DNA from: Marisimplicoccus sp038110465
GTDB taxonomy: Bacteria; Bacteroidota; Bacteroidia; Flavobacteriales; Flavobacteriaceae
Direction of reading: 5' to 3'
NCBI GenBank assembly: GCA_038110465.1
Contig: JAYNJU010000012.1
Coordinates: forward strand, 1 to 16,849
Length of the DNA stretch: 16,849 nt
Shown here piece by piece: positions 7,583 to 15,159 of this stretch. Under the pieces are notes generated by a model. That model was not told the origin of the DNA and did not search any database. It worked only from the letters and a program-made list of their open reading frames with translations. Both the position numbers and the translations under genes were made by a program. How positions within the stretch are numbered: position 1 is the first letter of the stretch; the number at the start of each line of letters is the position of its first letter.

Positions 7583-8362
7583 ATGATAAAAAATTTTTTA
7601 TTACAATTAGGTAGATTTTGGTTTTATTTTTTGGCCGGAATACAAGTTGTAATTTATTTCCCCTTTTTATTTATAATTCTTCTGTTTCCTAATGCTTATT
7701 CAATTCTTTTTTGGATCGCGCGAAATCTATGGGCACGTATTACTTTGTATGGCTCAGGTTACTTTATCAAAATAGAAAATAAAGAAAGACTTAAGTCAGA
7801 AAACAGCTCTATGTTAATTGCCAATCATACAAGCTATATGGACATCTTCCTAATGTTACTTGTATCAAAAAAACCATTTGTCTTTGTTGGTAAAAAAGAA
7901 TTATCAGAAATACCAATCTTTGGCTATATATATAAACGCGCAGCAATCTTGGTTGACAGATCTGACTCTTCCAGTAGATATGCTGTTTATGAAAAAGCTA
8001 ATGATGTATTAAAAAAAGGTTATAATGTTTGTGTTTTCCCAGAAACACACTATTTGGATGATACTATCCTTCTTGGAGATTTTAAAAGAGGGGCTTTTAA
8101 AATTGCCATTGAAAATAATTTAACAATTATTCCTATGGTATTTTATGATTGTAAGCTAAAACACCCTTGGTATCCAAAATTTGGAAAATTAGGTGAGTTA
8201 AGAGTTAAAGTATTAAATAAGATTACTGTTGATAACTTGAAAGAAAAAGACATAGAGAATTTAACTGCCAAGGCTTACAACTTAATTAAAAAAGAGTTAG
8301 AGAGCGACCCTAAAGGCTCAGCTTTTGAAGCAATTGATAAATGGAAAGAAATTCTATATTAA
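7583..8362 (+). CDS. plsC: 1-acyl-sn-glycerol-3-phosphate acyltransferase family protein
   Basis: It probably acylates lysophosphatidic acid to phosphatidic acid at the inner membrane, the second acylation of phospholipid synthesis. Residues about 12-38 are hydrophobic and should anchor it. Acyltransferase motif I is N81-H82-T-S-Y-M-D87, containing the catalytic H-x4-D pair. Motif II is near KRAAILVDR (118-126). Motif III reads FPET (152-155) followed by HYLDD, where most members have FPEG. Motif IV is near IIPMVFYD. Length 259 is normal. Because motif III is atypical the exact acceptor is less sure; lysophospholipid or ornithine-lipid type acyltransferases of the same fold are alternatives. 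Its stop codon overlaps the recA stop by four bases on the opposite strand. Confidence 0.85.
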   Translation: MIKNFLLQLGRFWFYFLAGIQVVIYFPFLFIILLFPNAYSILFWIARNLWARITLYGSGYFIKIENKERLKSENSSMLIANHTSYMDIFLMLLVSKKPFVFVGKKELSEIPIFGYIYKRAAILVDRSDSSSRYAVYEKANDVLKKGYNVCVFPETHYLDDTILLGDFKRGAFKIAIENNLTIIPMVFYDCKLKHPWYPKFGKLGELRVKVLNKITVDNLKEKDIENLTAKAYNLIKKELESDPKGSAFEAIDKWKEILY

Positions 8363-9360
8363 GAGTCCTTAATTTGCTCTAAAATTTTTTGCTCTAATTC
8401 CTCCATTAATTCGGGGTTGTCTTTTAATATTGACTTTACAGAGTCTCTTCCTTGTCCAAGTTTACTTCCCCCATAACTAAACCAAGACCCGCTCTTTTCA
8501 ATAATATCAAGTTCTACCCCAAGATCTAATACTTCTCCAGTTTTTGAAATTCCTTCTCCATACATAATATCAAATTCTGCAGTTTTAAATGGAGGAGCAA
8601 CTTTATTTTTAACAATTTTAACTCTTGTTTTATTCCCTAACACACCACCCTCTGTATCTTTTATTTGAGTAGACTTTCTAATGTCTATTCTAACCGATGC
8701 ATAAAATTTAAGAGCATTACCTCCAGTTGTAGTCTCAGGATTACCAAACATAACACCTATCTTTTCTCTTAATTGATTGATGAAAAATACTGTACAGTTT
8801 GTTCTGCTTATAGATGAAGTAAGCTTTCTTAATGCTTGTGACATTAATCTAGCATGAAGCCCCATTTTAGAGTCTCCCATTTCACCTTCAATTTCACTTT
8901 TTGGAGTCAATGCTGCTACTGAATCTATAACTAAAACATCAACCGCTCCGGATCTAATAAGGTTATCAGCAATTTCAAGAGCTTGCTCTCCATTATCTGG
9001 CTGGGAAATAACAAGCTCTCCTAAATCAACGCCTAACTTTTCAGCATAAAATCTGTCAAAAGCATGTTCTGCATCAATAAATGCTGCAATCCCTCCAGCC
9101 TTTTGACACTCTGCAATTGCATGTAGTGTTAAAGTTGTTTTACCAGATGATTCAGGACCATAAATCTCAATAACTCTACCCTTTGGATAACCTCCAATAC
9201 CAAGAGCTATATCTAAACCAATTGAACCAGAAGAAACAAATTCAATCTTTTCTATAGTTTGATCTCCAAGCCTCATTACAGAACCTTTTCCGTATGTTTT
9301 ATCAAGTTTATCTAAGGTTAATTTTAAAGCTTTAAGTTTGGAATCTTTTGGATCAGACAT
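8359..9360 (-). CDS. recA: Recombinase A
   Basis: RecA forms filaments on single-stranded DNA, drives strand exchange and triggers LexA-type autocleavage. With the start at the ATG at 9358-9360 the protein is 333 residues, beginning MSDPKDSKLKALKLTLDKL, the typical Bacteroidota N-terminus. An in-frame ATG at 9409-9411 would add 17 residues rich in Lys and Tyr (KYKYKKYYF) that do not resemble RecA, so it is rejected. Walker A is GPESSGKTT (68-76). The segment from NQLREKIGVMFGNPETTTGG to NALKFY contains the L2 DNA-binding loop. The C-terminal tail is short, as is common in this phylum. The gene is divergent from the M24 peptidase gene across 54 bp. No clear SOS operator could be identified there, and the LexA site of this lineage is not known to me. 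Confidence 0.97.
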   Translation of the reverse strand: MSDPKDSKLKALKLTLDKLDKTYGKGSVMRLGDQTIEKIEFVSSGSIGLDIALGIGGYPKGRVIEIYGPESSGKTTLTLHAIAECQKAGGIAAFIDAEHAFDRFYAEKLGVDLGELVISQPDNGEQALEIADNLIRSGAVDVLVIDSVAALTPKSEIEGEMGDSKMGLHARLMSQALRKLTSSISRTNCTVFFINQLREKIGVMFGNPETTTGGNALKFYASVRIDIRKSTQIKDTEGGVLGNKTRVKIVKNKVAPPFKTAEFDIMYGEGISKTGEVLDLGVELDIIEKSGSWFSYGGSKLGQGRDSVKSILKDNPELMEELEQKILEQIKDS

Positions 9361-9414
9361 ATTGAGACATTTATCACTAAAGTAATATTTTTTATATTTA
9401 TATTTTACCAAACT

Positions 9415-10746
9415 ATGAGAAAAATATTAATAACTATAGCTATACTTTTAACTGCTAACTTAACCTCACAAAATATTCTTCCTTTAAAAGAAAGAGCAGA
9501 ATTTATAAATAAACTTCAGCAAGAAAGATTTAATAATTTACTTCCACAATTAATGTCTAAAACAAACATTGATATGTGGGTTATAATTGCAAGAGAGTAT
9601 AATGAGGACCCAATTGTAAAAACTATGCTTCCACCGACATGGTTGAATGCCAGAAGAACTACTATTTTAGTTTTTTCGTTAGATAAATTAACTAATGACT
9701 TTGAATCTGTTGCAATAACAAGGTATGCTTTTGGTGATAATATACCTTCTATATGGGATAAAGAGAAAGAGCCTAATCAATGGAAAGCATTAAGAGATTA
9801 TGTAGTTAAAAAAAATCCAAACAAAATTGGAATTAACACTTCTAGCTATGAGTCATTAGCTGATGGATTAAGTAAATATCACTTTGATCAACTTTATAAT
9901 GTATTACCCTCAAAATTTCAAAATAGAATTGTTTCTGCTGAAGATCTTGCAATAGCATGGATAGAGACAAGAACCGATTTAGAAATGACTGTTTTTTCTC
10001 AATTAGTTGAAATTAGTAGCTCTATAATTAGAGATGCATTTTCAACAAAAGTTATTACTCCTGGAGTAACAACTACAGATGATGTTGTATGGTGGATGAG
10101 GGAAAGAGTTATTGAACTTGGCTTAGATACTTGGTTCCATCCAACAGTAGACGTTCAAAGACAAGATGATAGCGATTTATATGCTTTTGATAATAAGTCA
10201 AAGTTTGATATTATTCAACCAGGAGATTTACTTCATTGTGATTTTGGAATAAGTTATTTAAGCTTAAATACTGATACTCAAGAATTAGGATACGTTTTAA
10301 AGCCTGGAGAAAAAAAAGCTCCTGATTTTTTAGTTAATGCTTTAAAGGAAGGAAATAGAGTTCAAGATATTTTTACTAATAATTTTAAAGAAGGAGTTAC
10401 GGGAAATGAAATTCTAAAAAAATCTTTAGAACAAGGAAAATCAGAAGGACTAAGGCCGGCAATTTATACCCATCCCCTTGGAACATATGGCCACTCTGCT
10501 GGAACAACCCTTGGAATGTGGGATTCTCAGAATGGAGTTCCATTTACAGGCGATCACCCTCTTCAGCTTAATACAGCTTACGCTATTGAATTAAACACAA
10601 CTGTATTTGTTCAAGAATGGAATAAAGATATCAGAATCATGCTGGAGGTGCCAGGGTTTTTTGGAAAAGATGGTTTTAGATATGTAAATGGAAGACAAAC
10701 CGAATTACTTTTAGTTGGCACAAAACAGGAGGGCCTTGATGACTGA
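9415..10746 (+). CDS. Exported M24 family metallopeptidase (Xaa-Pro aminopeptidase-like)
   Basis: This is a secreted pita-bread-fold metallopeptidase, probably releasing N-terminal residues from peptides. The first 19 residues (MRKILITIAILLTANLTSQ) form a Sec signal peptide, so it acts in the periplasm or outside the cell. Residues about 20-185 form the creatinase/prolidase-like N-terminal domain (ILPLKERAEFINKL then NIDMWVIIAREYNEDP). The catalytic domain carries the expected ligands of a dinuclear metal site: D276 (HCDFG), D287, H360 (GHSAG), E392 (AIELN) and E411 (MLEVPG). All five are present, so it should be active. Length 443 matches the Bacteroidota subgroup. It is divergent from recA and overlaps the acetyltransferase gene by eight bases. 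True Pro specificity is not provable from sequence. Confidence 0.9.
   Translation: MRKILITIAILLTANLTSQNILPLKERAEFINKLQQERFNNLLPQLMSKTNIDMWVIIAREYNEDPIVKTMLPPTWLNARRTTILVFSLDKLTNDFESVAITRYAFGDNIPSIWDKEKEPNQWKALRDYVVKKNPNKIGINTSSYESLADGLSKYHFDQLYNVLPSKFQNRIVSAEDLAIAWIETRTDLEMTVFSQLVEISSSIIRDAFSTKVITPGVTTTDDVVWWMRERVIELGLDTWFHPTVDVQRQDDSDLYAFDNKSKFDIIQPGDLLHCDFGISYLSLNTDTQELGYVLKPGEKKAPDFLVNALKEGNRVQDIFTNNFKEGVTGNEILKKSLEQGKSEGLRPAIYTHPLGTYGHSAGTTLGMWDSQNGVPFTGDHPLQLNTAYAIELNTTVFVQEWNKDIRIMLEVPGFFGKDGFRYVNGRQTELLLVGTKQEGLDD
10727..10733 (+). promoter_or_regulatory. Strong Shine-Dalgarno-like site AGGAGGG that decides the acetyltransferase start
   Basis: AGGAGGG lies five bases before the ATG at 10739, inside the last codons of the M24 peptidase gene. 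This is an ideal Shine-Dalgarno sequence, unusual in Bacteroidota where most genes lack one. It supports 10739 over the in-frame ATG at 10715. It also encodes Gln-Glu-Gly of the upstream protein, so chance cannot be excluded. Confidence 0.5.
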
Positions 10747-11302
10747 AAAAGAAAAAATGTTGTCTGGTGAAAACTATTTTGCTAGAGATCCAGAATTACT
10801 TGAAATTCATAAAAGATGTAGACAACTTTTGTCAAAATTAAATTCTTCTCAAGCATTAAATCAAGAAGAAAGGAAGATAATTCTTGATAATTTGTTGAGT
10901 AATATAGATGAAAATGTATGGATTGAGTCACCTTTTTTCTGTGATTATGGCATTAATATTTCAATTGGAAAAAATACATTTATAAATTTTAACTGTGTAT
11001 TTATTGATAATAATTTAATCACTATAGGATCAAATGTTTTAATTGGCCCAGGCGTGCACCTATATGCTGTATCTCATCCCTTAGAATATAAAAAAAGAAT
11101 CAAAGATAATGGAGATTATATTACATTTTCTAAACCTATAACTATAGAAGATAATGTATGGATTGGAGGTAATACTACTATTTGTCAAGGAGTTAAAATA
11201 GCTAAAAATTCTACTATTGGTGCTGGTAGTTTAGTTTTAAAAGATATTCCAGAGGGTGTCCTAGCTTACGGAAATCCATGTAAGGTCATTAAAAAGTTGT
11301 AA
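10739..11302 (+). CDS. Maltose/galactoside O-acetyltransferase-like sugar acetyltransferase
   Basis: This left-handed beta-helix enzyme is expected to transfer acetyl from acetyl-CoA to a sugar hydroxyl. The chosen start gives 187 residues beginning MTEKEKMLSGENYFARDPEL, the standard N-terminal signature of the maltose acetyltransferase family. The in-frame ATG at 10715 would add eight unrelated residues (MAQNRRAL) lying inside the upstream gene. The helix region runs from about residue 70 to the end, with hexapeptide turns such as ISIGKNTFIN and VWIGGNTTICQGVKIAKNSTIGAGSLV. The likely catalytic histidine is H113 (VSHPLE), and the C-terminal GNPCKVIK is typical. It overlaps the M24 peptidase gene by eight bases, suggesting translational coupling. 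The physiological acceptor sugar is unknown. Confidence 0.88.
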   Translation: MTEKEKMLSGENYFARDPELLEIHKRCRQLLSKLNSSQALNQEERKIILDNLLSNIDENVWIESPFFCDYGINISIGKNTFINFNCVFIDNNLITIGSNVLIGPGVHLYAVSHPLEYKKRIKDNGDYITFSKPITIEDNVWIGGNTTICQGVKIAKNSTIGAGSLVLKDIPEGVLAYGNPCKVIKKL

Positions 11303-11326
11303 TTTCGCATTCTATTATAGTATAGC

Positions 11327-12361
11327 ATGCAACTGTACAATAAACTTAGTGCTGAGCAACGCTCAAAAATAATTGATTCTACTTCACAAGAAAGAGTCAC
11401 CTTATCCTTTTATAAGTATTTTAATATAGGTAATCCACATTTATTCAGAGACCATCTTTTTATTACTTGGTCTAAAATTGATGTTTTAGGTAGAATTTAT
11501 ATAGCAAAAGAAGGAATAAACGCACAGCTTTCTTTACCAAAAGAATTATTTGAAGAATTCAAACAATCTATTGAAAATATAATTCCCTTAAAGGGAATCA
11601 GACTTAACATTGCAATTGAGCACAATAATAAATCTTTTTTAAAGCTTACAATAAAAATTAGAAACAAGATTGTTGCTGATGGATTAAATGATAAATCTTT
11701 TGATGTAACAAATATTGGAAAGCATCTTGATGCAAAAACATTTAATGAATTATTGGAGAATGAAAACACTGTTTGTATAGATATGAGAAATCATTATGAA
11801 AGTGAAATAGGGTTTTTTAAAGGAGCGATTAAACCAAATGTTGATACTTTTCGTGAGTCATTGAAATTAATAGATGATGAAATTGAGAAACATGGAACTA
11901 GTAAAAACTATTTGATGTATTGTACTGGAGGAATTAGATGTGAAAAAGCAAGTGCCTACCTAAAACATAAGGGTCTTAAAAATGTTTTTCAATTAGAAGG
12001 AGGAATAATTGAATATACTAGACAGGTAAAAGAAAATAATTTAACGAATAATTTTATTGGTAAAAACTTTGTATTCGATGAAAGAAGGGGAGAAAGGGTA
12101 TCTAAAGAAATAGTTGCAAATTGTCATCAATGTGGAACCCCATGTGATGATCACGTTAACTGTGCTAATGAGTCATGTCACCTTTTATTTATACAGTGTC
12201 ATAATTGTAAAGTTGATATGAACAATTGTTGCTCCAATGAATGCATGCAGATAATTGAACTCCCTGTTAAAGAACAAAAAAGATTAAGAAAAGGCAAGCA
12301 CAACAGTAATAAAATATTTAAAAAAGGAAGGTCTCCAAAACTAAAATATAAACTGAGTTAA
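11327..12361 (+). CDS. trhO: Oxygen-dependent tRNA uridine(34) hydroxylase, rhodanese-related
   Basis: TrhO (formerly YceA) hydroxylates U34 in the tRNA anticodon, giving ho5U in an oxygen-dependent reaction. The N-terminal part, about residues 20-110, is the characteristic UPF0176 domain (VTLSFYKYFNI then GRIYIAKEGINAQLSLP). A rhodanese domain follows, about 125-240, with the conserved loop C199-T-G-G-I-R-C205. A cysteine-rich C-terminal segment (about 255-300, with CHQCGTPC, CHLLFIQCHNC and NCCSNEC) is probably metal binding, as in other family members. The tail is Lys/Arg rich, fitting RNA contact. Length 344 is normal. It starts 24 bases after the acetyltransferase gene and ends one base before the PBP gene, so all are probably co-transcribed. 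Confidence 0.93.
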   Translation: MQLYNKLSAEQRSKIIDSTSQERVTLSFYKYFNIGNPHLFRDHLFITWSKIDVLGRIYIAKEGINAQLSLPKELFEEFKQSIENIIPLKGIRLNIAIEHNNKSFLKLTIKIRNKIVADGLNDKSFDVTNIGKHLDAKTFNELLENENTVCIDMRNHYESEIGFFKGAIKPNVDTFRESLKLIDDEIEKHGTSKNYLMYCTGGIRCEKASAYLKHKGLKNVFQLEGGIIEYTRQVKENNLTNNFIGKNFVFDERRGERVSKEIVANCHQCGTPCDDHVNCANESCHLLFIQCHNCKVDMNNCCSNECMQIIELPVKEQKRLRKGKHNSNKIFKKGRSPKLKYKLS

Positions 12362-12362
12362 A

Positions 12363-14648
12363 TTGAAAAAATTACATATTATAAGGTTACTATGGATTTC
12401 CATAATTATTGGAATGATATCTTTTTTTGGATTATTTATTCTGGCAGGAAATGGAGCTTTTGGAGAAATGCCTCAGTTTGAACAGCTAGAGAATCCCAAT
12501 ACAAACTTAGCAACTCAAATAATTTCTGCTGATGGAGAGGTTCTTGGAAAATATTACTTCAATGATAATAGAACTCCAATCACTTTTGATGAGCTTCCAA
12601 AAAATTTAGTAGATGCATTAATTGCTACAGAAGATGAAAGATTTTATGATCATCCAGGCATAGATGTTAGGTCTACACTTAGAGCTATTGCTTTTCTTAA
12701 TACAAGAGGAGGAGCTAGCACAATATCTCAGCAATTAGCAAGACAGCTATTTGTAGGAGTAAGATCTAGAAATATTATTCAGGCCGTTCTTCAAAAAGCT
12801 AAAGAATGGGTATTAGCTCTACAAATAGAGAAAAGGTATACCAAAAATGAAATTATAGCTATGTATTTAAATATCTACGATTTCAATAATACAGCAGATG
12901 GAGTAAGATCAGCTTCCAAAATTTATTTTAACAAATCACCGGATAGTCTTTTAATAGAGGACGCTGCTATGTTGGTAGGGATGTTAAAAAACTCTTCACT
13001 ATACAATCCACTTAGAAGGCCTGAGCTTGTAATTGAAAGAAGAAATGTTGTATTCCAACAGATGTTTAGAAATAAAATGATCAATAAACAAGAAAGAGAT
13101 TCACTCTCGTTACTTCCTTTAAATATTGATTATACTCCTGAGTCTCATAGAGAAGGACTGGCTACATATTTCAGAGCATATTTACAAGAATTCATGAATC
13201 AATGGTTAAGAGAAAACCCAAAAGAAGATGGATCAAGATATAATCTTTATCGAGATGGCTTAAGAATTTATACAACCATAGATTCAAGATTACAAACACT
13301 AGCAGAACAATCTGTAAATGATCACATGAAAAACCTGCAAGCAGAATTTTTTAACCAAAATATAAAATCAGATGATAATCCTACACCGCCATTTCGAGAT
13401 TTAAGAGAGGGTCAAGTTGATACGCTGATAAAATTATCTGCAATGAGATCAGAGAGATGGAGGAAAATGAGATTACTTGGAATCGAAGAAGATGAAATTT
13501 GGGATACATTTCAAGTAGCTACCCCTATGAAGATTTTTTCATGGGATGGAGAGATAGATACTATTATGAAACCAATTGATTCAATTAGATACTATAAGTC
13601 TTTCTTAAGGGCTTCAATGATGTCCATGGAGCCCCAAACGGGACATGTAAAAGCTTGGGTAGGAGGATTTAATTTTAAGCATTTCCAATATGATCAAGTA
13701 AAACAAGGAAGGCGTCAAATAGGGTCAACTTTTAAACCTTTTTTATATGCTACAGCAATTGATCAACTAAAACTCTCTCCTTGTTATACTGTGCCAGATG
13801 CATTATACTGTATTGAGCCTATGAAACATGGAAACATTGACGCATGGTGCCCTAAAAACTCTAGTGATAAATATGGTCAAACTAGAAATCTTAAGAACGC
13901 TCTTGCTAATTCAATTAATACAATTAGTGCTAGATTAATGGATCAGGTTGGGCCTAAACCAGTAGTTACTCTAATGAAAAAAATGGGAATTAAATCTTAT
14001 CTTCCAGAGGTTCCTTCCATTGCACTTGGAACACCTGATATAAGCTTATACGAAATGGTTGGTGCATATAGTACTTTTGTTAACAAAGGAATTTACATTG
14101 AGCCTATATTTATTACTAGAATTGAAGATAAGAATGGCATACCTTTATTTGAAGTTATACCAAACACTACTGATGTTTTAAGCGAAGAAGCAGCATATGT
14201 TACCCTAAATCTTATGGAAGGTGTAACCCAGTATGGGTCAGGAGGTAGGTTGAGACACTCCGGTCTAGAAGAAACAAATTATATATATAAAAACCTTATT
14301 ACAGGATATCCATATGTCTTTGAAAACTCTATTGCAGGGAAAACAGGTACTACTCAAAATCAAAGTGATGGATGGTTCATGGGAATGGTCCCAAATCTAG
14401 TAACTGGAGTATGGGTAGGCGGTGAAGATAGATCTGTTCACTTTGAAGATATAGCATTTGGTCAAGGAGCAACAATGGCATTACCAATTTGGGCTCAGTA
14501 TATGAAAAACCTTTACTTGAATCCTGAGTTGGGAATTTCAGCTGAAGACTTCCCTGTGCCTGAGGTTGTTTCTATCCCATTGGATTGTGGAAATATAAAT
14601 ATTGACAGTGCTGATGCAAAAAAAGATCTTGAAGATCTTGGTTTTTAA
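12363..14648 (+). CDS. Penicillin-binding protein 1A, bifunctional glycosyltransferase/transpeptidase
   Basis: This class A PBP polymerises lipid II into glycan strands and cross-links the peptides on the outer face of the inner membrane. After a short cytoplasmic tail, residues about 8-28 form the membrane anchor. The GT51 domain has catalytic E90 in TEDERFYDHPG and the motif GGASTISQQLARQLF (116-130). The transpeptidase domain has S455-T-F-K458 (nucleophile and general base), S517-I-N519 and K660-T-G662. All catalytic motifs are intact, and length 761 is normal for the phylum. The start is TTG, one base after the trhO stop, giving KKLHIIRLLWIS and a full anchor; the first in-frame ATG (codon 18) would remove half the membrane segment. 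The stop overlaps the convergent GNAT gene by four bases. Expression presumably follows the upstream operon. Confidence 0.95.
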   Translation: MKKLHIIRLLWISIIIGMISFFGLFILAGNGAFGEMPQFEQLENPNTNLATQIISADGEVLGKYYFNDNRTPITFDELPKNLVDALIATEDERFYDHPGIDVRSTLRAIAFLNTRGGASTISQQLARQLFVGVRSRNIIQAVLQKAKEWVLALQIEKRYTKNEIIAMYLNIYDFNNTADGVRSASKIYFNKSPDSLLIEDAAMLVGMLKNSSLYNPLRRPELVIERRNVVFQQMFRNKMINKQERDSLSLLPLNIDYTPESHREGLATYFRAYLQEFMNQWLRENPKEDGSRYNLYRDGLRIYTTIDSRLQTLAEQSVNDHMKNLQAEFFNQNIKSDDNPTPPFRDLREGQVDTLIKLSAMRSERWRKMRLLGIEEDEIWDTFQVATPMKIFSWDGEIDTIMKPIDSIRYYKSFLRASMMSMEPQTGHVKAWVGGFNFKHFQYDQVKQGRRQIGSTFKPFLYATAIDQLKLSPCYTVPDALYCIEPMKHGNIDAWCPKNSSDKYGQTRNLKNALANSINTISARLMDQVGPKPVVTLMKKMGIKSYLPEVPSIALGTPDISLYEMVGAYSTFVNKGIYIEPIFITRIEDKNGIPLFEVIPNTTDVLSEEAAYVTLNLMEGVTQYGSGGRLRHSGLEETNYIYKNLITGYPYVFENSIAGKTGTTQNQSDGWFMGMVPNLVTGVWVGGEDRSVHFEDIAFGQGATMALPIWAQYMKNLYLNPELGISAEDFPVPEVVSIPLDCGNINIDSADAKKDLEDLGF
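14623..14646. terminator. Possible bidirectional terminator inside the PBP1A 3' end
   Basis: AAGATC (14623-14628) and GATCTT (14634-14639) form a six-pair stem with loop TTGAA. It is followed on the + strand by GG and five Ts (14642-14646), and preceded by a run of As that gives a T-run on the minus strand. It could end both the PBP1A and GNAT transcripts, which converge here. The stem is AT-rich and thus weak, and lies in PBP1A codons (KKDLEDLGF). Confidence 0.4.
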
Positions 14649-15154
14649 GTGATTAGTTTTTCGTAACAATGAAACGGAAAACTACTTTGTTTAGGGAAGT
14701 ACACATCACCTAATTTTATATAATTTCTTGATTTATAAAACTTATTATTTCTTGGGTTTTGACTAAATGTATCTAACCTAATAGAATTAAAATTATTTAT
14801 TTTAGCATAGTTTTCAGCAAAATTCATCATCTTGCTTGCAAATCCTTTTTTTTGAAAAGCTGGATGTACAGCTAATCTATGAATATATAGATTTTTACTA
14901 TCTGACTTTAACCACTTTACATCTTTATAGACTTCATCTTTAAACGAAGAAAACATTATACAGCTTATAACTTTTGAATTAATTGATCCTACATAAAGAT
15001 CTTGATTTTCAATATCATTTTTAAAAACATTTTTACTTGGATAATATTCATTCCATTGAAATATATTTTTTTTAATCATATCTTTTGCGCAGGCTCTTGC
15101 GATTTCTTCTACTATTTCAAGTTCACTAATTTTTGCTAATTGAATTTCCAGCAT
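14645..15154 (-). CDS. GNAT family N-acetyltransferase
   Basis: This is a single-domain acetyl-CoA-dependent N-acetyltransferase of 169 residues. The central fold is visible: IHRLAVHPAFQKKGFASKMM (91-110) contains the acetyl-CoA pyrophosphate-binding loop Q101-K-K-G104-F-A106. It is followed by the segment NFNSIRLDTFSQNPRNNKFYKSRNYIKLG, typical of GNAT motif B. The substrate is not predictable; small molecules, antibiotics or protein N-termini are all possible. The start ATG at 15152-15154 leaves only five bases to the annotated ATG of the divergent LpxR-family gene, so its promoter must lie inside that gene. A TAGGTTTG (-7-like box on the minus strand at 15198-15205) is a weak candidate without a matching -33 box. 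The stop overlaps the PBP1A stop region by four bases. Confidence 0.85.
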   Translation of the reverse strand: MLEIQLAKISELEIVEEIARACAKDMIKKNIFQWNEYYPSKNVFKNDIENQDLYVGSINSKVISCIMFSSFKDEVYKDVKWLKSDSKNLYIHRLAVHPAFQKKGFASKMMNFAENYAKINNFNSIRLDTFSQNPRNNKFYKSRNYIKLGDVYFPKQSSFPFHCYEKLIT

Positions 15155-15159
15155 AATAA

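Noticed and set aside
9361..9411. N-terminal 17-residue extension of RecA
   Set aside because: The extra residues (Lys/Tyr-rich) do not resemble RecA, and the ATG at 9358-9360 gives the typical N-terminus.
9361..9414. Promoter pair between recA and the M24 peptidase gene
   Set aside because: Only loose matches (TATATTTA on the plus strand; TTTG with 24-base spacing to TACTTTAG on the minus strand) are visible; too weak to call in AT-rich DNA.
11497..11769. 90-residue minus-strand ORF
   Set aside because: It lies wholly antisense to trhO, which is a well-supported gene.
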